From positions 6,155,218 to 6,219,217 of the forward strand of contig NC_066568.1 in the NCBI RefSeq assembly GCF_024679095.1: DNA of 64,000 nucleotides, in the 5' to 3' direction. The notes under the pieces were generated by a model that saw nothing but the letters and a program-made list of their open reading frames with translations, was not told the origin of the DNA and searched no databases. Source of the DNA: Eriocheir sinensis (lineage: Eukaryota > Arthropoda > Malacostraca > Decapoda > Varunidae). Positions 63,870 to 64,000 of the stretch are shown here, piece after piece. The position numbers were made by a program, and so were the translations under genes. Positions within the stretch are counted from its first letter, which is position 1; every line of letters starts with the position of its first letter.

Positions 63870-64000
63870 AGAATAATATGCAGCATAATAACAGAGATCC
63901 TACAATAGTAACTCACTGCTCATGATTTTCCGTCTCTCCCCAACAGGTGGCGCTGAACCCCACCAACACAGTGTTCGATGCCAAGCGGTTGATCGGCCGC
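63588..64000 (+). CDS. HSP70: cytosolic HSP70, copy 3, cut by window end
   Basis: Coding exon 1 at 63588-63758 encodes the same 57 residues as copies 1 and 2 ([18 protein letters not shown] ...). The coding intron is 63759-63946, with (CA)n(CT)n(CA)n and the usual GTGGGTACAC donor. Exon 2 starts at 63947 and gives [18 protein letters not shown] before the window ends. It is divergent from copy 2, with about 3.6 kb between predicted start sites. The 5'-UTR intron has a few substitutions against copies 1 and 2 (for example GCTTCAGCGTCGCTGCTAAC). Whether the remainder is intact cannot be seen. Confidence 0.95.

Noticed and set aside
1..64000. CRISPR arrays, prokaryotic operons or integrated virus
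   Set aside because: Tandem arrays have no spacer-repeat structure, genes are spliced, and no viral structural or replication gene was recognised.

Overview
The window is nuclear DNA of an arthropod, most likely a decapod crustacean. Its genes have short exons joined by GT..AG introns, it is very rich in (CA)n, (CT)n, (AT)n and purine-rich minisatellites, and it carries tRNA-derived SINEs, several non-LTR retrotransposon fragments and many short inverted-repeat DNA transposons. There are no operons and no CRISPR. Crustacean is an inference from genome style and from the HSP70 sequences; no search was run.

Layout: (1) 1051-6495, + strand: the last seven coding exons of a uronyl/heparan-sulfate 2-O-sulfotransferase (UST/pipe family); its introns are filled with minisatellites. 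(2) 6512-11280: no gene; a 22-bp satellite, two other tandem arrays and AT-rich DNA. (3) 14090-24168, - strand: a complete TDP-43 orthologue (TBPH) in four coding exons, with a long presumed 3' UTR down to about 12.7 or 11.3 kb and a 6.5-kb first intron packed with mobile elements. (4) 29095-32480, + strand: a five-exon single-pass membrane protein of 354 residues whose second half resembles a reduced TYW1-type flavodoxin domain. (5) 39393-43592, - strand: a three-exon TMUB1/2-type transmembrane ubiquitin-like protein, with a dead LINE in intron 1 and an intact-looking SINE in intron 2. (6) 43.6-49.2 kb: a nest of transposons in a tandem array, then a decayed MULE-type transposase. (7) 50.1-64.0 kb: an HSP70 cluster with two tandem copies on the - strand and a third, cut by the window end, on the + strand head-to-head with the second. 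All three have the same heat-shock elements, TATA box, TCAGT initiator, 5'-UTR intron and coding intron after codon 57.

The genes do not form a single pathway. The main themes are structural: splice sites captured inside tandem duplications (TBPH first coding exon; last exon of the 29-32 kb gene), inverted repeats flanking exons (sulfotransferase, TMUB), concerted evolution of the HSP70 copies with sharp boundaries at the stop codon, and transposons dated relative to each other by nesting. The sulfotransferase also appears to have lost both catalytic histidines.
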